Source: Tetrapyrgos nigripes (lineage: Eukaryota; Basidiomycota; Agaricomycetes; Agaricales; Campanellaceae). From it: a stretch of DNA of 64,000 bases. The DNA is taken from the NCBI GenBank assembly GCA_013368315.1, contig JAACJM010000206.1, positions 62,001-126,000 on the forward strand. The letters run 5' to 3'. Below, piece by piece: positions 23,224 through 34,745 of the stretch (position 1 is the stretch's first letter; every line of letters starts with the position of its first letter). The notes under the pieces are model-generated. The model had not been told where the DNA came from. It ran no database searches and was given only the letters and a program-made list of their open reading frames with translations. The translations under genes and the position numbers were made by a program.

Positions 23224-23933
23224 ATGGCCGAAAAGGAGAAAAGAACTGACACTGTCTACGCAACCATGGAAATCCCCGGAACAATTACAGTGAATGGTGT
23301 AAAGCCAATGACCCCAGCCAAGACAAGCACAGTCATTGTTCGTGTAGGGAAATTTGATGCTGTGAAAGGCCCTCTAAGTGGTGCGTGTGAAAGGCCCAAC
23401 TGTCCCAATTCGGAAATGAAATCAGCTGTCAGATTTCATTTCTGAATTTGGACAGTTCGACCTCTTGTCAAGTTTCGCGGTTTCTCATTCATGCCTACTT
23501 TTCAGGCCTTCGACTTGCTCGCGTTCGCGTTTTATTCAAGCTACCACCTGAGATTATCCTTTTCTCACCGTTACTAGCATTTGTTGACTGGTTCACACCT
23601 TTCAACAAATACAATAAATCTCTCGGCATGTATCAAGTGGCGTACGCTCAGCGACAGGGAGAACAGCACTCAGGCATCGTGTTCGCCAGTTCCATCCAGC
23701 AAACTTGCCACCTCATACCAAACTTTGGTCACAGTACAGATAAGCTGGCTTGGAGTTCCAAAAATGTTCTCGATAAGTGTTCATCTTTCTTCGTTAACCC
23801 CTATCTCCGACACCGTGATTTCGTTCTTTTGCGGTATCACCCATATCTTTATGACCAATGGCAAGCTGAGCAGGTAGAAAAAGACGATTTAGGAAGCCAT
23901 GTCAGACCACGAAAGAAACAGCGTCGCACCTAG
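23224..23933 (+). CDS. Unrecognised protein, transposon-associated C-terminal type
   Basis: Exon 1 (start ATG 23224, to 23380) joins in phase over a GT-AG intron to exon 2 (23506-23933), about 194 residues. The first ATG used here may not be the true start, since coding-like sequence continues upstream (from about 22880). The C-terminal part (LLAFVDWFTPFNKYNKSLGM, SSIQQTCHLIPNFG, SSFFVNPYLRHRDFVLLRYH) resembles the tail domain found on hypothetical and transposon-borne proteins of Agaricomycetes. The very end is basic (RPRKKQRRT) and could be a nuclear signal. Function not assigned. Confidence 0.4.
23398..23457. repeat. Hairpin with 26-bp arms inside an intron
   Basis: Arms 23398-23423 and 23432-23457 (AACTGTCC... 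and ...GGACAGTT) pair with two mismatches around an 8-base loop. It lies wholly within the intron 23381-23505. Confidence 0.85.
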
Positions 23934-24407
23934 GTTATCTACGACGTCCGTGGTTGCTTTACCTTTTTGACCTCATCCCGTTAACATATACAGGTCTTCT
24001 TAGTACTTACACTATAGAATTGATATATTATACGAAATTCCAGGCTGAAATAATACATTATCTACAGTATACTTCAACTGAGACTATACTTGCCTATGGA
24101 TCTAAAGCCTCGGGTCTACTGGTACTCTGGGGTCAGCTACCGGTACTACGTGGGACTCCTGACGCTCCTGAGTCTTGGCGGTGACTTACGGAGATTCGGA
24201 TATCTTAAGCGGTCGTTCCCGTAGCGATTTATTTTTTCCTGATGTTGCAGAGAGATATCATTTACCCTAACACACTCTTATTGATAGATTCTTGTATTCT
24301 ACTCAATTTATGCAACTCCTGTTCCGTTCATAGTCATAATTTTTGATTCTTTTGCATGTCGTTTTGAAAGGTAAGTAGGAATTACGTTCGCCAAGTTGAG
24401 ATTGAGA

Positions 24408-26993
24408 TTACAACGTATACCTGAAATTAGGTGCTCTATCACCCAAAGCTCTCAATTCCTCGTGGGTAAACACTCCTCCTCCCCCTTTCTTCTCCACCAC
24501 GTCTCGTTTGCGATTGATTCGCGCGTACATGAAGGCAACGATTGGAAGAAATACTAGTCCCATACCAACGAACATAAGTTCCAGGCCGTCTACAATCATT
24601 AATCCAGTAGGTCTGCATATGTAGAACAAACCAATTACTTACGACCAAGCACGAACCGAGGACTGTCCTGGGTGCGATAGATATTCGAAGCAATCGCGCC
24701 ACTAAAATTCCCGATCCCAATTTGCAGAGCCAGGCCTACAGCCCGTCTATACTGGCCGGAGACGTTATTACCAAACCTTTCATAAAACGGAAATTAGCCA
24801 GAGCCTGGACTGGAGTCTACTACAATGACTCGCCACGCTAATACTCCAGGAAACCCAGCATATGCACCTCCTACAATGAGGAACGTGCCGAAGTATTTCG
24901 CGCCTGGAGGCGTATCGGATATGTTGATTGAGAATCCTATGAGACAAAGGACGAGGCAAAGTAGGATAAAGGGAGACCGGATTTTCAGTCTGTCTGATAG
25001 ATGAGCTAGGACCATCATTAGGATAGCTGTTGATGAACAGATCTGAGTAGCTTTGACGGGGAAGGGCATAGAAGAGCTTACCAGCGAATACGTATGGCGG
25101 AACAGTGAGCAATTGTGTAACCGCAGTGGAACGTTCTCCAAATCTGTTTGTTGTAAGGTGAGCATAGCAGGGAAAAGCAAGGAAAAATATTAATCTACGT
25201 ATTGATGATGGTCCTGCCCTTCGTTCAGTAATGCAGCATCACCCACTTCGGATATGCAAGCGTACTTACGGAAGGAAAAGGGTAATTCCATATACTGCAA
25301 TAAGTCAATATCTTGAACATACTCGAGCTGACAGGAAACGTACACGGTACAATGATCCCAAAGTAGATGGGAAATTGGATCCATAGCTATAAACAAAAAG
25401 CCTCAAGTATCTCACACGTATTGAAGTGCTCAGTGCTCACCTTCCAGTCAGCCGCAGCTTGTACGATGTGCTTTATCTCGAAATGTTCTTCTTCCCCCAC
25501 CAAGGAGGTATCCATTTCTACATTCAGAGAATCAGTTCTCGGAATGACACAATAAACCGGTGGTTTGAGTGAAGCACTTTTCTTATTGATAACGAATGCG
25601 CGTTCTTCAGGCGTTAGAAACTTGGCGGTCTGAGGGAGATCGACAACGACTGAAGGGTACAGTGGAATGAGTATAGCGATCAGAACTGCAAAGCGTACTT
25701 ACGCCAGAAAGCTAATAATCCTACGGCCACCGTGACTATTCCCTCAATAATCTGTTGAAGCACTGATGAGCCAGGCTAATCACATAGGAACATTAAATTA
25801 GTACTCACGAAGATCCAACTCCATCCAAGTAGTCCTTGCGTGCCGTCCATAAATGAAATTCCGAATGCAAGGAGACCCGAGAACGCTCCAGCTAGAGACG
25901 CTGCTCCGTGGAAGAGCGCGATACGAGCTTGAAGAGAATGACGGGGGTACCACAAGGTAAGACTGAGCGTAAGTATTTCAGCTCCTAGCTGCCCGCAAAG
26001 ACTGTTGGTGGACTCACTAGTAGATGACTCCAGGGAATAACCCAGCTTCGGATACTCCGAGAAGTACACGTGTGCCTACGAGTTGAGGATAACTAGCAAC
26101 GTTTGACGGTCGCATACTTGAAGAACTAGTGAATCAAATAAGAATTTACTTTTTAACGAGTCCCATCAAAGTCCTGTTCAAAGTTAGTGGCGAAATGATT
26201 CAAGCATGGAAACTGAAAACATACATGACAATGCCCCATAAAACCTCAGACAGTCAACTTTGAGTTCATCGGAAGTAGTTTGAGTACGCTGCAACGCTTA
26301 CTGTGATTCCAGGTAGCCATCTGTCCCCATCAGATTAGTACAACGATTTAGTAGGTACAAAACAGATCTACACACATTGACGGTCTGAACTTCGTGAGCA
26401 CAAGGCTTTGTGCAATCATGGTCAGGATCTGGTGATGATATCAAACGTCTGAATACCGACTTTGCTGGACACACAAAGATGCAGTAGGGCTGCGGCCATA
26501 TGTATGTCAGTCAATGATATACTGAGAAATCAGATTTGCTTACGATGAAGTAAAGGGTCTAGGGAAAAAGTGTCGGAGGATGAGTACAGCTTTCGAGGTC
26601 GAAGTGGAAGATGGTAACGAACCAAAGCAATGTTGTACTGATTCCCCTCCAGATGAAGTTGGGATTCCAACCCCTGCAACCTGGCATTTCCAATATTGCC
26701 TGCGTTGCCAACAACGGACATGTTAGTATAGTCGGCACGTATACCGAAGGAGCATGAGATCTCCACGAGGGCTTACCACGATCCATAAAAGACATAAGGT
26801 ACATCAGCGAAAGGATTGGCAAGATTCTCAGGTCAATCTTGGTCCAAAGCCGTCTTTCTTCTGATTCTGTGAGCGCTGACACATTGGTAGAGTCTTCCGG
26901 AGATTGGTCGAGTTCTTTCCCACCAGTACCAGCTTCGAGCTCGTGAAGTGAACCGGAAGATTGAACCTTCTCATCGGTGTCGATAATAGCCAT
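24408..26993 (-). CDS. MFS transporter, anion:cation symporter (Dal5/TNA1-like) family
   Basis: The start is ATG 26993 (MAIIDTDEKVQSSGS) and the stop is TAA at 24408-24410. The gene has many short introns; the first exon ends at 26777. Landmarks in order: a cytosolic N-terminus, ERRLWTKIDLRILPILSLMY and SFMDRG (first membrane helix), NIGNARLQGLESQL, NLVLTKFRPS, GVSEAGLFPGVIYYLTLWYPR (family signature), RIALFHGAASLAGAFSGLLAFGI, then the large central loop with KFLTPEERAFV and C-terminal helices (AILMMVLAHLSDRLKIRSPF, GAYAGFPGVLAWRV). It ends in HEELRALGDRAPNFRYTL, a C-terminus typical of fungal allantoate/nicotinate/vitamin permeases. Expected: 12 membrane helices in the plasma membrane, proton-coupled uptake of a small carboxylate or vitamin; the substrate cannot be told. 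I found no frame break, so it looks functional. Confidence 0.85.
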
Positions 26994-27846
26994 GGTCCTA
27001 GTCAGTGTGGGGCTTTTTTTTTTTCACCAAAGTTGACTGACCTTAAGTATGCATCCATCTGACCACGACTCATGACTATCGACGTGTGAGTGTTCTCTGA
27101 AATGTAAAGAGACTGAAATAGTATCAGTCTTATGTCCCGGATGCGTTGATGCAGGTATTTTTGGAGCTGTTGCTTCACCAGGCATGCAAGGATGAAAGCA
27201 AGGTGGAAGTCGAGGACAACCGGTTGCGGCATCTCGGCAGCCAAGTCGACAGAAAGTTCGCACGTCAGATTTTTTTGGCACTTCTTTCCACGTCCCCAAC
27301 ACGTCCCCCAACTTCACTGAGCATTCCAGGCACCTCTCCCTCATAGTACAATATTTAGATATCTATGGCTCTACGAGATACACCGGTAAAAAAACTAAAA
27401 CCAAATTTGGGACGTTCCTCACTCACGAGTCAAATACAATTTGAGCTGGTGCCAAGTAAACCAACTGATCACGACCTCTGACTTCTATCTATGGCTTTCT
27501 GCTTCGTCAAATCCCGCGTGTGAGTGCTAAACAGCTGCCCTATGATACAAGTATGACGTTTGATTCGAAGGAGTCTATGACGGTGAGTTTTTCTAGGTTC
27601 ATGCTGGTGACAATGGATTTATAACATACAAGGTCATTGTTACCATTCCCCCCTTCCCCGCTCCCTCTGCATGGTACATCTGTTATCATTCCTCTTAAAT
27701 TCATGGACTACTCAACCACCACTATGTTCTTCCCTTCTCTCCCCACCTTTCTCTTTCCGGCCCCTCTTCTGTCGTTCATTTTCCCCTCCTCCATCTATTA
27801 GTGATCAAACCTTTATAACCACCATTCAAGACTCAGAGACGTGTAG
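26994..27846. other. 5' side of the MFS gene; no gene seen
   Basis: Contains a T-rich run just before the MFS start and pyrimidine-rich tracts at 27640-27790 that resemble promoter DNA of fungal genes. No coding sequence recognised. Confidence 0.4.
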
Positions 27847-27914
27847 ATTACAGTACGTGTAGCCTGGAAACAAGTACAGGAGCGTCTTGGTCACCAGGCT
27901 ACAGTACATGTAAT
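27847..27914. repeat. Imperfect inverted repeat with about 21-bp arms
   Basis: ATTACAGTACGTGTAGCCTGG (27847-27867) faces CCAGGCTACAGTACATGTAAT (27894-27914), with a few mismatches and a 26-base loop. It lies just after the point where the DUF6534-like frame ends, so it may be a tiny insertion. Confidence 0.7.
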
Positions 27915-28034
27915 ACCAATCATGCGTAGAGACGACCAATGACCAAGTACATTCCGAAGTAGATGTAAGTTCCGGGCAGGGAGAGGTACTAGTAAGGTGT
28001 ATTCGTTAACTTGACTCTGGTAAAATACTAAGAC

Positions 28035-28268
28035 TATTAGACTTAGGTTATCTTAGTGAATAATCTTAGCGAGAGTCACAAAGTGGGGGTAAGAGCATGT
28101 GAATGTATCTCACTTAACTCTCAAGTATATATCATTAATCAGAGTAGTATAATAATATAAATAGTCTAAGTATATCCATATGATCATTTGACCGTATGTC
28201 CGCAGTACCTGATTGATGCCGTATGCATAGTAACTTAGTAACTTGATCGTTATCATTTAATTCCAACA
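28035..28268 (-). repeat. 3' LTR of copia copy 1
   Basis: 234 bp. It differs from its partner at roughly nine sites, nearly all C/T or G/A, and by a 4-bp indel near the CTAATA end. Confidence 0.9.
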
Positions 28269-28334
28269 CTCCCCTTCAAGCGGATATCCCTAGTAATCGG
28301 GAGAAATGCTTGATCTCTTCAGCGGAGAGAGCTT

Positions 28335-30968
28335 TCATAAGTATATCCGCAAATTGATCATTAGTTGACACATGTTTAACTCGTATGTATCATTGATGTA
28401 TCCGATCAGTAAGGAAGTTTTTACAGATATTGAAATGTTAGTTCTCTGAGTATGTTGTTCTTCAGGAGCACGTATAATTGCCAAAGTAGATGCACTATCT
28501 GAGTTGATAAGTACTGGCTCCTGTTCAGCATTTAGAATTTCTTCTATAAAACCTTTCAAATAAATAGCTTCTTGTGAGGCATGTGCGAGTGCGCATAGTT
28601 CAGCCTCAGTAACTGATAAAGTTACCAGTGTGCCTTGCTTACTTGACCAAGAAATAAGCGATTCAGCAAATTTGAATGCATAGCCCATGATTGGTTTATT
28701 GCCATACATGGACATACCATCAGAGTCGGCAAATCCATAAGTAGAAGTAATAGTAGGGCTCCCTAGGTTGAGCCAGTAATCGCAAGTTCCTTTTAGATAA
28801 AGATAGCATTGTTTAGCTGCAGCGTAATGCTCTTCACCTGGATCATTAAGGTATCTTACTAGTTGACCAGTACAATATGCAATGTCTGGCCTAGTGCAGT
28901 CAGCAACATATCGTAAACCACCGACTAGTGACATATAGTGTTTAATAGCAGCGGTGTCCCGTTGCGGTTCACTCCCAGGTCTAGGGCTAAGATTTTGCCC
29001 GGGTAGCATAGGTGTACGGTGTGCATGTAATTGGTCAAAATTGTATCGTTTGAGAATATTCTCAATGTAATGTTTCTGATAGAGTTTAATAGTATGATTA
29101 TTCCTATCTCGTTGAATTTCCATACCGAGAATCCAGTGGATTTCTTCACTGTCAGTGACTTGGACGTGTCCACTAAGTGCAGTAACGAAAGCTTGTGCAG
29201 TAGCTTTGTTGATAGTACATAAAGTAATGTCATCGGTGTGACAAGATAGTATTAAAATGAGTTTATTCTCATGATATCGGTAGAATACCGCATTATCGTA
29301 AGTAGACTTCTTAAGTCCTAGTAACTTTATGAGAATATTGCATAATTTTTCATACCATTGACGACCAGCTTGTTTCAGCCCATATAGAGTCTTTCTGAGT
29401 TTAAGTACGTAGCCTTCAGGTAAGTTAGGTAGTAAATTACCTGGAGGTGGACGAAGGTATAATGTTTCCTTGTCAGTAACGTTTCCGTAAAGATAGGCAG
29501 ATTTAATATCAATCTGAGTAGTTTCATAGTCTAATGAAGCTGCAAGAGCAAGTATAAAACGTGTACTGCTCATGCGTGCTACAGGGGCAAAGATATCATT
29601 TGCGTAGTAATCAATGCCTTCTTGTTGACTAAAGCCTTGTGCTACTAGTCTAGATTTCAATTTGGTTTGTTTGCCAAGTTCGTACTTAGTTTTGTAGACA
29701 AATCTGGAACCAATGATATTCGCATCAGCAGGAGGTTTGACGTATTCCCAGGTTCCTAGACTTTCTAGAGATTCTATCTCAGCTTTCATGGAATCAAACC
29801 ATGCATTACGTTGTGGATGATTGAGTACATCCTTAAATGAAATTGGATCGCCAACGTTATCAGCGTAGTAAACATTGAATTCTGTTAAGAAGAAAGCAAT
29901 GTTTTGTTCAATTTCATCGTAGAGTAAACCTCTGGCTTCTCGGATCCTTTTTGATTGTCTTGAGCCATCAGGTTGTTTAGTTTCGTCTTCATCGACATCC
30001 ATTGGTTCAGGTTCGTGTTCCTGAGAAGTTGGAGTTTCATTTGTATTTTCTTCTGTAGTTTCTAATGGTTCTTGATTTTTGTTTTGTAACTCCCCTTCAA
30101 CTTGCGATTTGGACGTTAAGAATTGCAAGTTGCGTTCTACATTCACTTTAGTACCAAAGTAGACATAATGGCCTTTTGAATGATTGTCAAAGCCTAACCA
30201 AACTCCACATTTTCCTTTAGGAGTTAGTTTACTAGTTCTTGCTTCGTCATATACAATGCAAGGTGTACCAAAACTATGTAGATTGTCTAAGTTTGTGTTA
30301 ACACCGTAACGTTTAAAATAGGGAGTTTGCATTTTTAATGCAGTTTTCGGAGATCTATTAAGTATGTACATAGTATAAAGTCCTGCATGCCACCATAAAC
30401 AATTAGGTAGTTTTCCAGTATGCAGATTAACACGAATACCATTCATGATATGTTGATCAATCTTGCCTGTAATAGCATTAAAATAGGCTAGTTTGACAGT
30501 ATTACCAGGATGTAACCCGGAACTTTTAAAGTGTTGGTGACGAATCACCCGTAAAGCGCTATTAACGCAAAAGTACCACATTTTCCAATTTTCACTGCCA
30601 GTAAGAACTGTCAAGGAATCAAAAGCTTTGTTGATGTTGCTGAGCAGCATCATGTAGTTGGGGCTTGTATTTTCAGGCATAGATAATGCAACCAATGAAG
30701 TAGGGGTAGATGGAGGAGATGATGATGGAGTAGGGACAGTATCCAGGACATTAGTCCTAGTATTTTCGCCAGCATCAGACATAATGGGGTCAAGTGCGAA
30801 TGGAAGAGGGTTTTGGATGAGAGGATCAGGTGGTTGTGCTTGCGAAGTAGATGATACAGGCAGAGTAGGAGTTTGGGTACCAGAGGGGTGTGCACTAGAG
30901 TGGCGACTGGTAGTAGGAAGTGGGATATCTGGGACTGATCCTTGAGATCGAGTTTGTCGACTAGTCAT
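28335..30968 (-). pseudogene. Copia polyprotein, internally deleted and frameshifted
   Basis: It starts MTSRQTRSQGSVPDIPLPTT like the intact copy. After NAITGKID it jumps directly to QHIMNGIRVNLH, losing 591 codons in frame: most of gag, the CCHC knuckle, the protease and the integrase core. Reverse transcriptase and RNase H follow, but the catalytic block reads CHTDD rather than CHVDD. A one-base loss near the end (after EEQHTQRT) replaces the last residues with a frameshifted tail. It cannot encode protease or integrase, so it would depend on a complete relative. Confidence 0.9.
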
Positions 30969-31061
30969 ATACTAGTCCAGGAACAGAGTGCGAGTAGAGA
31001 GTAAAGCAGAGTAGAACAAGTGTTTATCGAAGTTATAGCAAGCTAGGCGGGGCCCATAACC

Positions 31062-31299
31062 TATTAGACTTACATAGGTTATCTTAGCGAATAATCTTAG
31101 CAAGAGTCACAAAGTGGGGGTAAGAGCGTGCGAACGTATCTCGCTTAACTCTCAAGTATATATCATTAATCAGAGTAGTATAATAATATAAATAGTCTAA
31201 GTATATCTGTATGATCATTTGACCGTATGTCCGCAGTACCTGATTGATGCCGTATGCATAGTAACTTAGTAACTTGATCGTTATCATTTAATTCCAACA
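31062..31299 (-). repeat. 5' LTR of copia copy 1
   Basis: 238 bp, TGTTGG...CTAATA on the minus strand, followed inward by the primer-binding site GGTTATGGGCCCCGCC (31061-31046). Confidence 0.9.
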
Positions 31300-32268
31300 A
31301 AGACAGTAATAGGTTTCACTCACGCAGATGAGGATAAGAATCGTCCAAACCGATGTGATAGCACCCGTGTTCACAGCCATTACAGCGAGTCTGTTAAGGA
31401 TAGTCTCCGAGCCTGTAAAACCTGTCTTGGAACAGTTTAGGTAATAGCACATGAAGATGGTGATCGAGACGTCGGTTACTGCAGTGAGAGAGTTAATGGC
31501 CAAGTTGAGTCCCTTTAAAGGATCCATCTGGGGCAAACTGCGGGTAGAGGTGGTTTCTGACACTAGCAAATATCATTTGGAGGACTGGAGGCTGGTCGGT
31601 ATTTAGAATCTCAATCATCTGAGGTGATATACTCACCGAATAGTGTCACCACCATTCCCCCAATTACCAGGACAATTGGAAGGTTGCCTTTGGAGAATAC
31701 CCAAATACAGTAGACGAAGTAGGTTTGAACAAGAGCACTAGTGCCAGGTGGATGCATAAGCCTAAATAAAGTCAAGCCCCAAGTCGAGCAATGGACTCAC
31801 CCAGTAAGGCCATTAATAGAAACATCCTGATACATTGCTGAGCCGACATACTTGAGAGATTCTAGGTTCCCCCAGCCTGCCACCAGATGGACGTACACTT
31901 GAAAAGAATCAGATGTGAAGAAAAAAAAAATAGACAGTAAGACTCTCTTCCATGTAAAATGACTGCTTGATGCGCCGAATCACTCAGCAATACTAGAGCA
32001 ACATGGACGGTAAGACCAATGAGTAAGAGAAGAGAAGGAAGATTCGGAACTTTATGCTTACTAGCAACTTATCCTTTTTGTAGTTTTCGTAGTAATTCCA
32101 CGTCTGAGTCGCAGTTACACCCCAAAGACTGGGAGGAATATCAAGACGATGAGACAAGATGTATCGATTAATACGCACATTGTATCCACCTGCAATCCCC
32201 ACCAGAGACCACCCATGGTGGGACCGAGTTTAGCATCATAGTGGGGGTCTGAAGACACGGTGGTAGTA

Positions 32269-34745
32269 GTGCCGACGAAAGAAAGCAGGAGCCTTGGTCT
32301 GGAGGTGTAAGTCGGCTTGATTGGTGTACTTTATAGGAAGGAACTCTTCAATTGGAAGAGGTTCACCGATACCTACACCCTCAATCGTTGCGGATCGCGA
32401 TGGAGGTGCGTAGAAGACAGCTGTCGGATATATCCAAATTTATCGAATGTGTGGGACTCTATATTCTTTCATCCAGAGAGCTGCACAGGCGTAAAGATTT
32501 ATAGGTTACAGTTGGGATACAAGGAAGGGTATCCAATGAGATATACGCAAGGGTGACACGAAATGAGTTTAGCGGAATACCAGTGTGTGATAGTCCTGCG
32601 TTGCCGAGACGCTGAGAATTGAACAAACCCCATAATTCGAATTTCCGCTGCCACTGGCGAACCCCCTGCCTTAATGCGACAGCTCTCCTGGCCATCAGGA
32701 GAAAGGTAGGGAGGTTCATTTGACAGGAAGATGGACTGTAACCCATGAAGTTGATTTCCTCACTTTTATGTAATTCTGTTCAATGCGCAAATCTTGGGCA
32801 ATCCTTGGCACATCGTCATTGCATTCGTTCTCCTTCTCGTGTTTGACTATAACGTTTTGAGCAAGCTTTGAGGCTACCGAGCTAGATCTCTTACCTCGTG
32901 CAGCGTACTTTAAGATACAGTGGCGGCCGTTGAAAATTCCGACTTCCAAAAAAGAAATTTATTCCCATCTCCCTGCAAAAGACGCGTCAAGGTCTCAGGC
33001 TTCCTTTTTTGTCGAAGAGGGCCTTTGTCTAGGCATATGGGAAACGCGTCGACGTCATGTGGGCGCCTTCCTCTTCATCTTCCTCTCTACACCTGCCCAA
33101 TCCGCATACGCAGTTACACGCACCCAATCAGCAACCGCGAGAACTTGTGAGTGTCCCCAGAGTCTTTTTGGTTGTATTTTCCTCGTCTCTTACCTTTCAT
33201 CTTCGTTTCTTTCGTCTACGGCGTACGCTAACCAGCTCTATTCTTCTGACCCCTACCCCTCACCACCGCTCTTCTCCCGCTCTCGAATACCAACCAACAC
33301 CTATCGTTACCTCCCCTCGATCTCCCAATCGTTACATGTCTCGGAACCTTATGCCAGGGTCACCGTCAATCTCTCACAACTCCCAGTTCATGACCACCTT
33401 CCACCTTCCCCCTTTCACCTCCTCACCCCTCCCATGTGTCTATGAAATGCCACTCGTCCTAATCCCTCTATCACTACGTCAAATGTCGCCGCTCGCCCTT
33501 GCCCCCTCCTTCTAAACACGCTTCCATCCCTTTTATTTTACGCGGCGTTTGGCCTTGGATGACGAGTTTGACCAGATAGAGCGTATACCAGCTACAGTGT
33601 ATGCGTAATCGGCGTTTTTCCTCGGTCAACGCGCTGGCGTTTCTGATGACTCTAGGGTGATGATTCATCGTCAACTGACTCAACATAGCCCTTTGCCCAA
33701 GACGCGTGATTGTCCATAGCTGTGAAGCTACGACGTGTATCTCTTCTTACTACGCTGGTGATGGAACATCAAGAGACAGAGTTAGTCAAGTTGGTTTGGT
33801 TTGGGTTCAGGGGACCAAGACGAACATCTAAAGACGGGCTAGGGGGAATGAATGACTGCAACGTGAAGCTGAGAACGAGGGTACTAGGTGAGTTTGTATG
33901 TGGTGCGATCGCCGACCACCAGGCATTCTGGAAACTGACAGGTTGTCGCTGTTATAGACTTATTGACCAAAAATCTCTGACACGTCCCCGTCAATTACCC
34001 ATCTACGTCTGCCTTCGTCTCGTCACCCACTTTCCTCTCTCCCTTTACCGACTGTATGTCAAGACCATTTTCAAATCCACCTCCACCTTCTCTTTTATCC
34101 ATCTCCTCCCCTTCAACCGTCGGTTGAGGGCTCTGATTAAGTGCTGAGGATCTCGTCGTCTGTCCGCGTTTTCCATCTGCGTATTTGGCAAACCGTCACG
34201 GACTCATGGGAAGGAGTCACTGAAGAGACGGGCGAATATGTAATCGCTTTGAAGAGGTCTAAGCGAGGAGATGGGATCAGAGAACCCAGAGAAGGCTAAG
34301 AGGAGAAGTATGTGGGGATGTAGGCGTGTATGTGTACCCAGGGAAGACGAGAAGGGAAGGGGATTTTGATTTCTACACAATATTTATGTACACAAAAGTA
34401 AGGCGTTTTGTCTAATACACAGATTCTGTTGATCAATCCCTCTTGACACTTGTTATGAGGCTAAACGGATTCTGGATGGCGCGAATCCTTGCAATAATGA
34501 TCTGGGTGAGACAAAATAGGATGGATACTTGATGCACACAGAGTTCCAAGTTTGAAGCATTGATTTAATGATCAGGGAAATCATGCTGTAGTGTCTTTCC
34601 ATCAGGTCGGATCAGTACAGTCCGTTTTTGCGAGCTCGTTCTCCGTAACACTACGCCCGGATCCAATACATGCTATGGCATCGAATATATACCGAGTGTC
34701 CTATATTAAAAAGTCCAGCAAATCCACTCTGGCAAAGTAAGCGCC
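32269..34745. other. About 2.5 kb without a recognisable gene; contains one arm of a dispersed repeat
   Basis: Ser/Pro/Leu-rich frames on the + strand at 32930-33515 are pyrimidine-rich sequence and look compositional. The stretch about 33840-34330 is a diverged copy of about 61720-62330; shared blocks include ACTAGGTGAGTTTGTATGTG and GATCAG-GA-CCCAG-AGG-CTAAGA. Confidence 0.45.

Larger units (their letters stand above)
28035..31299 (-). mobile_element. Ty1/copia retrotransposon, internally deleted copy 1
   Basis: On the minus strand the element runs from the 5' LTR (31299-31062) to the 3' LTR (28268-28035), flanked by the 5-bp duplication AAGAC (28030-28034 and 31300-31304). LTRs begin TGTTGG and end CTAATA. 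A primer-binding site follows the 5' LTR, and a purine tract (AAGGGGAG) precedes the 3' LTR. It belongs to the same family as the full-length element at 50150-55188 but lacks 1773 bp of its coding region. Confidence 0.95.
27920..32268 (-). pseudogene. DUF6534-like membrane protein gene, interrupted by a copia element
   Basis: Minus-strand exons read as the fungal DUF6534 family (seven-helix membrane proteins of unknown role). The N-terminal block is YDAKLGPTMGGLWWGLQ (about 32260-32190). It is followed by LWGVTATQTWNYYENYKKDKLL, later helices (ALVQTYFVYCIWVFSKGNLP, IVLVIGGMVVTLFG), the block DVSITIFMCYYLNCSKTGF, and INRLAV-like ILNRLAVMAVNTGAITSVWT near 31400-31300. The last helix (LPGTYIYFGMYLVIGRLYA) lies at about 27925-27985, on the far side of the copia element. 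The copia duplication falls in what reads as an intron (GTGAGT ... ACCAG once the element is removed). No in-frame ATG is seen at the 5' end, and the C-terminus stops early with an apparent frame change, so the gene looks decayed as well as interrupted. Confidence 0.65.

Noticed and set aside
32930..33515. Overlapping Ser/Pro-rich ORFs on the plus strand
   Set aside because: Two frames are open at once in pyrimidine-rich DNA with no motif, so they look compositional.
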